Origin: Oasisia sp. SBJ-2009
Lineage: Eukaryota > Annelida > Polychaeta > Sabellida > Siboglinidae
Direction of reading: 5' to 3'
Length of the DNA: 64,000 bases
NCBI GenBank assembly: GCA_964017155.1
Contig: OZ024861.1
Span: forward strand, 53,086,309 to 53,150,308
The notes under the pieces: model-generated
The model's input: only the letters and a program-made list of their open reading frames with translations
The model's database searches: none
Told to the model about the DNA's origin: nothing
Made by a program: the position numbers and the translations under genes
Shown here: positions 1 to 11,927 of the stretch, piece by piece
Layout: the number at the start of each line of letters is the position of its first letter
Position numbering within the stretch: position 1 is the first letter of the stretch

Positions 1-412
1 GTAGACCGACCGGCGCGTCGAACTTTGCCGTTTTTCTCGATTCGCAAAACTGATCCACCGCAGACGGATATGACTTAGTCGTTTTCCTCGATTTTCCGAA
101 AGTTGGCCATATGACGCGCACGGCCATTGTGTTTCCTCGAGAGGGTCGTAGTTACTCCCCTTGCGCGACACACGCCCGAGAAGACCGACCAGCGCGTCGA
201 ACTTTGCCGTTTTTCTCGATTCGCAGAACTGATCCCCCGTAGACGGATAGGACTTAGTCGTTTTTCTCGATTTGTTTCAAAAAGTTGGCCAAATGACTCG
301 CACGGCCATTGCGTTTCCTCGAGAGAGTCGTAGTTACTCCCCGTGCGCGACACACGCCAGAGAAGACCGACCGGCGCGTCGAACTTTGCCGTTTTTCTCG
401 ATTCGCAGAACT
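1..412 (+). repeat. End of a preceding HOR unit: partial A, A2, AB
   Basis: 1-51 is the tail of an A module, 52-230 an A2 with head CCACCGCAG and GGCCATATGACGC, and 231-412 a 182-bp AB hybrid. The CCACCGCAG head and GGCCATATG are otherwise hallmarks of A2 copies beyond 45 kb, but this copy keeps the older TTAGTCG and ACGCGCACGG, so it is a possible ancestor of the young A2. Confidence 0.88.
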
Positions 413-1712
413 GATCCCCCGTAGACGGATAGGACTTAGTCGTTTTTCTCGATTTGTTTCCAAAAGTTGGCAAAACGACGCGCCCGGTCGGTCATTCGTC
501 TACATGCACAAGTGATCTCTACCGTCGTCGAGTCCGTCTTTCCCGTCTCTCTCCCTCCGCCGGCCAGGGCCGGGCCGCGCCGGGCCGGGCCGCGCCGATC
601 AGTTACCGGCGCTCGGCCGGGCTTCGGAACGCGACCGGAGGCAAGGCTTCGGCGCACACGACCGGGCCGGGCTTCGGCATGCGACCGGCGTCCGGGCTTC
701 GGAACGCGACCAGGCTTCGGCGCACACGACTGGGCCAGGTTTCGGCACGCCGCTTGCTCAACTGATCCCCAGTAGACGGATTCGGACTTTGGCGTCGTTT
801 TCCTCGATTTCTCCAACTATCACCCTGTTAAGGTCGCCAAATTCCTCGTCACCTCATCTAGCTAGTGTTTCCTTATTACTCCCGCCATTTACCCACCGGT
901 CGGCACGGAATTCTGTTGAAAAGAACGTAGACAGATATTTACGCTTCCCCAACTGATCCCCCGTAGACGGATCGGACTTTGGCGTCGTTTTCCTCGATTT
1001 CTCCAACTATCACCCTGTTAAGGTCGCCAAATGCCTCGTCACCTCATCTAGTTAGTGTTTCCTTATTACTCCCGCCGTTTACCCGCCGGTCGGGACGGAA
1101 TTCTGTTGAAAAGAATGTAGACAGACATTTACGCTTCCCCAACTGATCCCCCGTAGACGGATGGGACTTTGTCGTTTTTCTCAGTTTTTCCGACGTATCA
1201 CCCTGTTAAGGTCGCCAAATGCCTCGCTCGTCGTCCAATGATTTTATATTAGTGGTTCCTTATTACTCCCGCCGTTTACCCACCGGTCGGCACGGCACGG
1301 CACGGAACTTTGTTGAAACAGGTTTAAACATAAATTCTCGTTTCCCCAACTGATCCCCCGTAGACGGATCGGACTTTGTCTTTTTTCTCGATTTTCCGAA
1401 AGTTGGCAAAATGACGCGCACGGCCGTTGCGTTTCCTCGAGAGGGTCGTAGTTACTCCTCGTGCGCGACACACGCCCAAGAAGACCGACCGGCGCGTCGA
1501 ACTTTGCCGTTTTTCTCGATTCGCAGAACTGATCCCCCGTAGACGGATAGGACTTAGTCGTTTTTCTCGATTTGTTTCAAAAAGTTGGCCAAATGACTCG
1601 CATGGCCATTGCGTTTCCTCGAGAGAGTCGTAGTTACTCCCCGTGCGCGACACACGCCAGAGAAGACCGACCGGCGCGTCGAACTTTGCCGTTTTTCTCG
1701 ATTCGCAGAACT
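413..1712 (+). repeat. HOR unit 1 (1300 bp)
   Basis: B351-C1 191-C2 190-D207-A179-AB182. Private marks: C1 head CCAGTAG, AATTCCTCG, GAACGTAG and GATATTT; C2 with GGTCGGGACGG; A with GTCTTTTTTCTCG. All recur in unit 6, 5933 bp downstream. Confidence 0.93.
1531..1712 (+). repeat. Hybrid module AB (182 bp): B-type head on A body
   Basis: Begins like B (GGATAGGACTTAGTCG, CTCGATTTGTTTC) and continues as A (TTGGCCAAATGACTCGC, CTCGAGAGAGTCGTAG). Same form at 231-412 and 7464-7645. It is a recombinant between B and A within their shared first ~70 bp and sits directly before B, replacing A2. Confidence 0.88.
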
Positions 1713-2840
1713 GATCCCCCGTAGACGGATAGGACTTAGTCGTTTTTCTCGATTTGTTTCCAAAAGTTGGCAAAACGACGCGCCCGGTCGGTCATTCGTC
1801 TACATGCACAAGTGATCTCTACCGTCGTCGAGTCCGTCTTTCCCGTCTCTCTCCCTCCGCCGGCCAGGGCCGGGCCGCGCCGGGCCGGGCCGCGCCGATC
1901 AGTTACCGGCGCTCGGCCGGGCTTCGGAACGCGACCGGAGGCAAGGCTTCGGCGCACACGACCGGGCCGGGCTTCGGCATGCGACCGGCGGCCGGGCTTC
2001 GGAACGCGACCAGGCTTCGGCGCACACGACTGGGCCAGGTTTCGGCACGCCGCTTGCTCAACTGATCCCCCGTAGACTGATTCGGACTTTGTCGTCGTTT
2101 TCATCGATTTCTCCAACTATCACCCTGTTAAGGTCGCCAAGTGCCTCGTCACCTCATCTAGCTAGTGTTTCCTTATTACTCCCGCCATTTACCCACCGGT
2201 CGGCACGGAATTCTGTTGAAAAGAATGTAGACAGACATTTACGCTTCCCCAACTGATCCCCCGTAGACGGATCGGACTTTGGCGTCGTTTTCCTCGATTT
2301 CTCCAACTATTACCCTGTTAAGGTCGCCAAATGCCTCGTCACCTCTTCTAGTTAGTGGTTCCTTATTACTCCCGCCGTTTACCCGTCGATCGGTACGGAA
2401 TTCTGTTGAAAAGAATGTAGACAGACATTTACGCTTCCCCAACTGATCCCCCGTAGACGGATGGGACTTTGTCGTTTTTCTCAGTTTTTCCGACGTATCA
2501 CCCTGTTAAGGTCGCCAAATGCTTCGCTCGTCGTCTAATGATTTTATATTAGTGGTTCCTTATTACTGCCGCCGTTTACCCACCGGTCGGCACGGCACGG
2601 CACGGCACGGAACGGAACTTTGTTGAAACAGGTTTAAACAGAAATTCTCGTTTCCCCAACTGATCCCCCGTAGACGGATCGGACTTTGTCGTTTTCCTCG
2701 ATTTTCCGAAAGTTGGCAAAATGACGCGCACGGCCATTGGGCTTCCTTGGGAGAGTCGTAGTTACTCCCCGTGCGCGACACACGCCCGAGAAGACCGACC
2801 GGCGCGTCGAACTTTGCCGTTTTTCTCGATTCGCAGAACT
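1713..2840 (+). repeat. HOR unit 2 (1128 bp)
   Basis: B351-C1 191-C2 190-D217-A179. D is 10 bp longer through four CACGG plus one AACGG. Marks: C1 with GTAGACTGATTCGG, C2 with CCCGTCGATCGG, D with TTACTGCCGCC and AATGCTTCGC. Partner of unit 7. Confidence 0.93.
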
Positions 2841-3946
2841 GATCCCCCGTAGACGGATAGGACTTAGTCGTTTTTCTCGATTTGTTTCCAAAAGTTGGCA
2901 AAACGACGCGCCCGGTCGGTCATTCGTCTACATGCACAAGTGATCTCTACCGTCGTCGAGTCCGTCTTTCCCGTCTCTCTCCCTCCGCCGGCCCGGGCCG
3001 GGCCGCGCCGGGCCGGGCCGCGCCGATCAGTTACCGGCGCTCGGCCGGGCTTCGGAACGCGACCGGCGGCAAGGCTTCGGCGCACACGCCCGGGCCGGGC
3101 TTCGGCATGCGACCGGCGGCCGGGCTTCGGAACGCGACCAGGCTTCGGCGCACACGACCGGGCCAGGTTTCGGCACGCCGCTTGCTCAACTGATCCCCCG
3201 TAGACGGATCGGACTTTGTCGTCGTTTTCCTCGATTTCTCCAACTATCACCCTGTTAAGGTCGCCAAATGCCTCGTCACCTCATCTAGTTAGTGGTTCCT
3301 TATTACTCCCGCCGTTTACCCGCCGGTCGGTACGGAATTCTGTTGAAAAGAATGTAGACAGACATTTACGCTTCCCCAACTGATCCCCCGTAGACGGATG
3401 GGACTTTGTCGTTTTTCTCAGTTTTTCCGACGTATCAGCCTGTTTAGGTCGCCAAATGCCTCGCTCGTCGTCCAATGATTTTATATTAGTGGTTCCTTAT
3501 TACTCCCGCCGTTTACCCACCGGTCGGCACGGCACGGCACGGAACTTTGTTGAAACAGGTTTAAACAGAAATTCTCGTTTCCCCAACTGATCCCCCGTAG
3601 ACGGATCGGACTTTGTCGTTTTCCTCGATTTTCCGAAAGTTGGCAAAATGACGCGCACGGCCATTGGGCTTCCTCGGGAGAGTCGTAGTTACTCCCCGTG
3701 CGCGACACAAGCCCGAGAAGACCGACCGGCGCGTCGAACTTTGCCGTTTTTCTCGATTCGTAGAACTGATCCCCCGCAGACGGATATGACTTAGTCGTTT
3801 TCCTCGATTTTCCGAAAGTTGGCCAAATGACGCGCACGGCCATTGCGTTTCCTCGAGAGGGTCGTAGTTACTCCTCGTGCGCGACACACGCCCGAGAAGA
3901 CCGACCGGCGCGTCGAACTTTGCCGTTTTTCTCGATTCGCAGAACT
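2841..3946 (+). repeat. HOR unit 3 (1106 bp)
   Basis: B351-C190-D207-A179-A2 179, with a single C2-like C (TTTGTCGTCG). D has GTATCAGCCTGTTTAGG; A has GACACAAGCCCG and CGATTCGTAG. Partner of unit 8. Confidence 0.93.
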
Positions 3947-5241
3947 GATCCCCCGTAGACGGATAGGACTTAGTCGTTTTTCTCGATTTGTTTCCAAAAG
4001 TTGGCAAAACGACGCGCCCGGTCGGTCATTCGTCTACATGCACAAGTGATCTCTACCGTCGTCGATTCCGTCTTTCCCGTCTCTCTCCCTCCGCCGGCCA
4101 GGGCCGGGCCGCGCCGGGCCGGGCCGCGCCGATCAGTTACCGGCGCTCGGCCGGGCTTCGGAACGCGACCGGAGGCAAGGCTTCGGCGCACACGACCGGG
4201 CCGGGCTTCGGCATGCGACCGGCGGCCGGGCTTCGGAACGCGACCAGGCTTCGGCGCACACGACTGGGCCAGGTTTCGGCACGCCGCTTGCTCAACTGAT
4301 CCCCCGTAGACGGATTCGGACTTTGTCGTCGTTTTCATCGATTTCTCCAACTATCACCCTGTTAAGGTCGCCAAATGCCTCGTCAAGTCATCTAGCTAGT
4401 GTTTCCTTATTACTCCCGCCGTTTACCCACCGGTCGGCACGGAATTCTGTTGAAAAGAATGTAGACATACATTTACGCTTCCCCAACTGATCCCCCGTAG
4501 ACGGATCGGACTTTGGCGTCGTTTTCCTCGATTTCTCCAACTATCACCCTGTTAAGGTCGCCAAATGCCTCGTCACCTCATCTAGTTAGTGTTTTCTTAT
4601 TACTCCCGCCCTTTACCCGCCGGTCGGTACGGAATTCTGTTGAAAAGAATGTAGACAGACATTTACGCTTCCCCAACTGATCCCCCGTAGACGGATGGGA
4701 CTTTGTCGTTTTTCTCAGTTTTTCCGATGTATCACCCTGTTAAGGTCGCCAAATGCCTCGCTCGTCGTCTAATGATTTTATATTAGTGGTTCCTTATTAC
4801 TCCCGCCGTTTACCCACCGGTCGGCACGGCACGGCACGGAACTTTGTTGAAACAGGTTTAAACAGAAATTCTCGTTTCCCCAACTGATCCCCCGTAGACG
4901 GATCGGACTTTGTCGTTTTCCTCGATTTTCCGAAAGTTGGCAAAATGACGCGCACGGCCATTGGGCTTCCTCGGGGGAGTCGTAGTTACTCCCCGTGCGC
5001 GACACACGCCCGAGAAGACCGACCGGCGCGTCGAACTTTGCCGTTTTTCTCGATTCGCAGAACTGATCCCCCGCAGACGGATATGACAGTCGTTTTCCTC
5101 GATTTTCCGAAAGTTGGCCAAATGACGCGCACGGCCATTGCGTTTCCTCGAGAGGGTCGTAGTTACTCCTCGTGCGCGACACACTCCCAAGAAGATAGAC
5201 CGGCGCGTCGAACTTTGCCGTTTTTCTCGATTCGCAGAACT
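3947..5241 (+). repeat. HOR unit 4 (1295 bp)
   Basis: B351-C1 191-C2 190-D207-A179-A2 177. C1 carries GTCAAGTCATCTAG and CATACATTT; C2 has CGCCCTTTACCC; A2 is the 2-bp-deleted form with ACACACTCCCAAG. Partner of unit 9, which lacks both A modules. Confidence 0.93.
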
Positions 5242-6345
5242 GATCCCCCGTAGACGGATAGGACTTAGTCGTTTTTCTCGATTTGTTTCCAAAAGTTGGC
5301 AAAACGACGCGCCCGGTCGGTCATTCGTCTACATGCACAAGTGATCTCTACCGTCGTCGAGTCCGTCTTTCCCGTCTCTCTCCCTCCGCCGGCCAGGGCC
5401 GGGTCGCGCCGGGCCGGGCCGCGCCGATCAGTTACCGGCGCTCGGCCGGGCTTCGGAACGCGACCGGCGGCAAGGCTTCGGCGCACACGCCCGGGCCGGG
5501 CTTCGGCATGCGACCGGCGGCCGGGCTTCGGAACGCGACCAGGCTTCGGCGCACACGACCGGGCCAGGTTTCGGCACGCCGCTTGCTCAACTGATCCCCC
5601 GTAGACGGATCGGACTTTGTCGTCGTTTTCCTCGATTTCTCCAACTATCACCCTGTTAAGGTCGCCAAATGCCTCGTCACCTCATCTAGTTAGTGGTTCC
5701 TTATTACTCCCGCCGTTTACCCGCCGGTCGGTACGGAATTCTGTTGAAAAGAATGTAGATAGACATTTACGCTTCCCCAACTGATCCCCCGTAGACGGAT
5801 GGGACTTTGTCGTTTTTCTCAGTTTTTCCGACGTATCACCCTGTTAAGGTCGCCAAATGCCTCGCTCGTCGTCTAATGATTTTATATTAGTGGTTCCTTA
5901 TTACTCCCGCCGTTTACCCACCGGTCGGCACGGCACGGCACGGAACTTTGTTGAAACAGGTTTAAACAGAAATTCTCGTTTCCCCAACTGATCCCCCGTA
6001 GACGGATCGGACTTTGTCGTTTTCCTCGATTTTCCGAAAGTTGGCAAAATGACGCGCACGGCCATTGGGCTTCCTCGGGAGAGTCGTAGTTACTCCCCGT
6101 GCGCGACACAAGCCCGAGAAGACCGACCGGCGCGTCGAACTTTGCCGTTTTTCTCGATTCGCAGAACTGATCCCCCGCAGACGGATATGACAGTCGTTTT
6201 CCTCGATTTTCCGAAAGTTGGCCAAATGACGCGCACGGCCATTGCGTTTCCTCGAGAGGGTCGTAGTTACTCCTCGTGCGCGACACACGCCCAAGAAGAC
6301 AGACCGGCGCGTCGAACTTTGCCGTTTTTCTCGATTCGCAGAACT
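5242..6345 (+). repeat. HOR unit 5 (1104 bp)
   Basis: B351-C190-D207-A179-A2 177. B core has the variant GGGTCGCG; C has GTAGATAGACATTT. Nearly the same as units 10 and 11 in these marks. Confidence 0.93.
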
Positions 6346-7645
6346 GATCCCCCGTAGACGGATAGGACTTAGTCGTTTTTCTCGATTTGTTTCCAAAAGT
6401 TGGCAAAACGACGCGCCCGGTCGGTCATTCGTCTACATGCACAAGTGATCTCTACCGTCGTCGAGTCCGTCTTTCCCGTCTCTCTCCCTCCGCCGGCCAG
6501 GGCCGGGTCGCGCCGGGCCGGGCCGCGCCGATCAGTTACCGGCGCTCGGCCGGGCTTCGGAACGCGACCGGAGGCAAGGCTTCGGCGCACACGACCGGGC
6601 CGGGCTTCGGCATGCGACCGGCGTCCGGGCTTCGGAACGCGACCAGGCTTCGGCGCACACGACTGGGCCAGGTTTCGGCACGCCGCTTGCTCAACTGATC
6701 CCCAGTAGACGGATTCGGACTTTGGCGTCGTTTTCCTCGATTTCTCCAACTATCACCCTGTTAAGGTCGCCAAATTCCTCGTCACCTCATCTAGCTAGTG
6801 TTTCCTTATTACTCCCGCCATTTACCCACCGGTCGGCACGGAATTCTGTTGAAAAGAACGTAGACAGATATTTACGCTTCCCCAACTGATCCCCCGTAGA
6901 CGGATCGGACTTTGGCGTCGTTTTCCTCGATTTCTCCAACTATCACCCTGTTAAGGTCGCCAAATGCCTCGTCACCTCATCTAGTTAGTGTTTCCTTATT
7001 ACTCCCGCCGTTTACCCGCCGGTCGGGACGGAATTCTGTTGAAAAGAATGTAGACAGACATTTACGCTTCCCCAACTGATCCCCCGTAGACGGATGGGAC
7101 TTTGTCGTTTTTCTCAGTTTTTCCGACGTATCACCCTGTTAAGGTCGCCAAATGCCTCGCTCGTCGTCCAATGATTTTATATTAGTGGTTCCTTATTACT
7201 CCCGCCGTTTACCCACCGGTCGGCACGGCACGGCACGGAACTTTGTTGAAACAGGTTTAAACTTAAATTCTCGTTTCCCCAACTGATCCCCCGTAGACGG
7301 ATCGGACTTTGTCTTTTTTCTCGATTTTCCGAAAGTTGGCAAAATGACGCGCACGGCCGTTGCGTTTCCTCGAGAGGGTCGTAGTTACTCCTCGTGCGCG
7401 ACACACGCCCAAGAAGACCGACCGGCGCGTCGAACTTTGCCGTTTTTCTCGATTCGCAGAACTGATCCCCCGTAGACGGATAGGACTTAGTCGTTTTTCT
7501 CGATTTGTTTCAAAAAGTTGGCCAAATGACTCGCATGGCCATTGCGTTTCCTCGAGAGAGTCGTAGTTACTCCCCGTGCGCGACACACGCCAGAGAAGAC
7601 CGACCGGCGCGTCGAACTTTGCCGTTTTTCTCGATTCGCAGAACT
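6346..7645 (+). repeat. HOR unit 6 (1300 bp), chimeric B
   Basis: B351-C1 191-C2 190-D207-A179-AB182. The 5' part of B matches unit 5 (GGGTCGCG, at ~6506); the 3' part matches unit 1 (GGAGGCAAGG, then C1 head CCAGTAG). The duplication junction therefore lies inside this B. Confidence 0.92.
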
Positions 7646-8778
7646 GATCCCCCGTAGACGGATAGGACTTAGTCGTTTTTCTCGATTTGTTTCCAAAAGT
7701 TGGCAAAACGACGCGCCCGGTCGGTCATTCGTCTACATGCACAAGTGATCTCTACCGTCGTCGAGTCCGTCTTTCCCGTCTCTCTCCCTCCGCCGGCCAG
7801 GGCCGGGCCGCGCCGGGCCGGGCCGCGCCGATCAGTTACCGGCGCTCGGCCGGGCTTCGGAACGCGACCGGAGGCAAGGCTTCGGCGCACACGACCGGGC
7901 CGGGCTTCGGCATGCGACCGGCGGCCGGGCTTCGGAACGCGACCAGGCTTCGGCGCACACGACTGGGCCAGGTTTCGGCACGCCGCTTGCTCAACTGATC
8001 CCCCGTAGACTGATTCGGACTTTGTCGTCGTTTTCATCGATTTCTCCAACTATCACCCTGTTAAGGTCGCCAAGTGCCTCGTCACCTCATCTAGCTAGTG
8101 TTTCCTTATTACTCCCGCCATTTACCCACCGGTCGGCACGGAATTCTGTTGAAAAGAATGTAGACAGACATTTACGCTTCCCCAACTGATCCCCCGTAGA
8201 CGGATCGGACTTTGGCGTCGTTTTCCTCGATTTCTCCAACTATTACCCTGTTAAGGTCGCCAAATGCCTCGTCACCTCTTCTAGTTAGTGGTTCCTTATT
8301 ACTCCCGCCGTTTACCCGTCGATCGGTACGGAATTCTGTTGAAAAGAATGTAGACAGACATTTACGCTTCCCCAACTGATCCCCCGTAGACGGATGGGAC
8401 TTTGTCGTTTTTCTCAGTTTTTCCGACGTATCACCCTGTTAAGGTCGCCAAATGCTTCGCTCGTCGTCTAATGATTTTATATTAGTGGTTCCTTATTACT
8501 GCCGCCGTTTACCCACCGGTCGGCACGGCACGGCACGGCACGGCACGGAACGGAACTTTGTTGAAACAGGTTTAAACAGAAATTCTCGTTTCCCCAACTG
8601 ATCCCCCGTAGACGGATCGGACTTTGTCGTTTTCCTCGATTTTCCGAAAGTTGGCAAAATGACGCGCACGGCCATTGGGCTTCCTTGGGAGAGTCGTAGT
8701 TACTCCCCGTGCGCGACACACGCCCGAGAAGACCGACCGGCGCGTCGAACTTTGCCGTTTTTCTCGATTCGCAGAACT
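7646..8778 (+). repeat. HOR unit 7 (1133 bp)
   Basis: B351-C1 191-C2 190-D222-A179. Copy of unit 2 with one additional CACGG in D (five instead of four), the only length change between the two copies. Confidence 0.93.
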
Positions 8779-9884
8779 GATCCCCCGTAGACGGATAGGA
8801 CTTAGTCGTTTTTCTCGATTTGTTTCCAAAAGTTGGCAAAACGACGCGCCCGGTCGGTCATTCGTCTACATGCACAAGTGATCTCTACCGTCGTCGAGTC
8901 CGTCTTTCCCGTCTCTCTCCCTCCGCCGGCCCGGGCCGGGCCGCGCCGGGCCGGGCCGCGCCGATCAGTTACCGGCGCTCGGCCGGGCTTCGGAACGCGA
9001 CCGGCGGCAAGGCTTCGGCGCACACGCCCGGGCCGGGCTTCGGCATGCGACCGGCGGCCGGGCTTCGGAACGCGACCAGGCTTCGGCGCACACGACCGGG
9101 CCAGGTTTCGGCACGCCGCTTGCTCAACTGATCCCCCGTAGACGGATCGGACTTTGTCGTCGTTTTCCTCGATTTCTCCAACTATCACCCTGTTAAGGTC
9201 GCCAAATGCCTCGTCACCTCATCTAGTTAGTGGTTCCTTATTACTCCCGCCGTTTACCCGCCGGTCGGTACGGAATTCTGTTGAAAAGAATGTAGACAGA
9301 CATTTACGCTTCCCCAACTGATCCCCCGTAGACGGATGGGACTTTGTCGTTTTTCTCAGTTTTTCCGACGTATCAGCCTGTTTAGGTCGCCAAATGCCTC
9401 GCTCGTCGTCCAATGATTTTATATTAGTGGTTCCTTATTACTCCCGCCGTTTACCCACCGGTCGGCACGGCACGGCACGGAACTTTGTTGAAACAGGTTT
9501 AAACAGAAATTCTCGTTTCCCCAACTGATCCCCCGTAGACGGATCGGACTTTGTCGTTTTCCTCGATTTTCCGAAAGTTGGCAAAATGACGCGCACGGCC
9601 ATTGGGCTTCCTCGGGAGAGTCGTAGTTACTCCCCGTGCGCGACACAAGCCCGAGAAGACCGACCGGCGCGTCGAACTTTGCCGTTTTTCTCGATTCGTA
9701 GAACTGATCCCCCGCAGACGGATATGACTTAGTCGTTTTCCTCGATTTTCCGAAAGTTGGCCAAATGACGCGCACGGCCATTGCGTTTCCTCGAGAGGGT
9801 CGTAGTTACTCCTCGTGCGCGACACACGCCCGAGAAGACCGACCGGCGCGTCGAACTTTGCCGTTTTTCTCGATTCGCAGAACT
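8779..9884 (+). repeat. HOR unit 8 (1106 bp)
   Basis: B351-C190-D207-A179-A2 179; copy of unit 3, sharing GTATCAGCCTGTTTAGG and GACACAAGCCCG. Confidence 0.93.
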
Positions 9885-10823
9885 GATCCCCCGTAGACGG
9901 ATAGGACTTAGTCGTTTTTCTCGATTTGTTTCCAAAAGTTGGCAAAACGACGCGCCCGGTCGGTCATTCGTCTACATGCACAAGTGATCTCTACCGTCGT
10001 CGATTCCGTCTTTCCCGTCTCTCTCCCTCCGCCGGCCAGGGCCGGGCCGCGCCGGGCCGGGCCGCGCCGATCAGTTACCGGCGCTCGGCCGGGCTTCGGA
10101 ACGCGACCGGAGGCAAGGCTTCGGCGCACACGACCGGGCCGGGCTTCGGCATGCGACCGGCGGCCGGGCTTCGGAACGCGACCAGGCTTCGGCGCACACG
10201 ACTGGGCCAGGTTTCGGCACGCCGCTTGCTCAACTGATCCCCCGTAGACGGATTCGGACTTTGTCGTCGTTTTCATCGATTTCTCCAACTATCACCCTGT
10301 TAAGGTCGCCAAATGCCTCGTCAAGTCATCTAGCTAGTGTTTCCTTATTACTCCCGCCGTTTACCCACCGGTCGGCACGGAATTCTGTTGAAAAGAATGT
10401 AGACATACATTTACGCTTCCCCAACTGATCCCCCGTAGACGGATCGGACTTTGGCGTCGTTTTCCTCGATTTCTCCAACTATCACCCTGTTAAGGTCGCC
10501 AAATGCCTCGTCACCTCATCTAGTTAGTGTTTTCTTATTACTCCCGCCCTTTACCCGCCGGTCGGTACGGAATTCTGTTGAAAAGAATGTAGACAGACAT
10601 TTACGCTTCCCCAACTGATCCCCCGTAGACGGATGGGACTTTGTCGTTTTTCTCAGTTTTTCCGATGTATCACCCTGTTAAGGTCGCCAAATGCCTCGCT
10701 CGTCGTCTAATGATTTTATATTAGTGGTTCCTTATTACTCCCGCCGTTTACCCACCGGTCGGCACGGCACGGCACGGAACTTTGTTGAAACAGGTTTAAA
10801 CAGAAATTCTCGTTTCCCCAACT
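9885..10823 (+). repeat. HOR unit 9 (939 bp), no A module
   Basis: B351-C1 191-C2 190-D207, the only unit without any A. It copies unit 4 (CAAGTCATC, CATACATTT) but its A and A2 (356 bp) were lost. Confidence 0.93.
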
Positions 10824-11927
10824 GATCCCCCGTAGACGGATCGGACTTAGTCGTTTTTCTCGATTTGTTTCCAAAAGTTGGCAAAACGACGCGCCCGGTC
10901 GGTCATTCGTCTACATGCACAAGTGATCTCTACCGTCGTCGAGTCCGTCTTTCCCGTCTCTCTCCCTCCGCCGGCCAGGGCCGGGTCGCGCCGGGCCGGG
11001 CCGCGCCGATCAGTTACCGGCGCTCGGCCGGGCTTCGGAACGCGACCGGCGGCAAGGCTTCGGCGCACACGCCCGGGCCGGGCTTCGGCATGCGACCGGC
11101 GGCCGGGCTTCGGAACGCGACCAGGCTTCGGCGCACACGACCGGGCCAGGTTTCGGCACGCCGCTTGCTCAACTGATCCCCCGTAGACGGATCGGACTTT
11201 GTCGTCGTTTTCCTCGATTTCTCCAACTATCACCCTGTTAAGGTCGCCAAATGCCTCGTCACCTCATCTAGTTAGTGGTTCCTTATTACTCCCGCCGTTT
11301 ACCCGCCGGTCGGTACGGAATTCTGTTGAAAAGAATGTAGATAGACATTTACGCTTCCCCAACTGATCCCCCGTAGACGGATGGGACTTTGTCGTTTTTC
11401 TCAGTTTTTCCGACGTATCACCCTGTTAAGGTCGCCAAATGCCTCGCTCGTCGTCTAATGATTTTATATTAGTGGTTCCTTATTACTCCCGCCGTTTACC
11501 CACCGGTCGGCACGGCACGGCACGGAACTTTGTTGAAACAGGTTTAAACAGAAATTCTCGTTTCCCCAACTGATCCCCCGTAGACGGATCGGACTTTGTC
11601 GTTTTCCTCGATTTTCCGAAAGTTGGCAAAATGACGCGCACGGCCATTGGGCTTCCTCGGGAGAGTCGTAGTTACTCCCCGTGCGCGACACAAGCCCGAG
11701 AAGACCGACCGGCGCGTCGAACTTTGCCGTTTTTCTCGATTCGCAGAACTGATCCCCCGCAGACGGATATGACAGTCGTTTTCCTCGATTTTCCGAAAGT
11801 TGGCCAAATGACGCGCACGGCCATTGCGTTTCCTCGAGAGGGTCGTAGTTACTCCTCGTGCGCGACACACGCCCAAGAAGACAGACCGGCGCGTCGAACT
11901 TTGCCGTTTTTCTCGATTCGCAGAACT
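10824..11927 (+). repeat. HOR unit 10 (1104 bp), hybrid B head
   Basis: B351-C190-D207-A179-A2 177. The head reads GGATCGGACTTAGTCG: A-like GGATCGG joined to B-like CTTAGTCG. This marks the deletion that removed A and A2 from the previous unit. Otherwise a copy of unit 5. Confidence 0.92.

Noticed and set aside
4778..5302. Longest minus-strand frame (174 residues) across A, A2 and D
   Set aside because: It exists because the 177-bp A2 happens to be a multiple of three; in units with 179-bp modules the frame is cut or shifted. It is repeat read-through.
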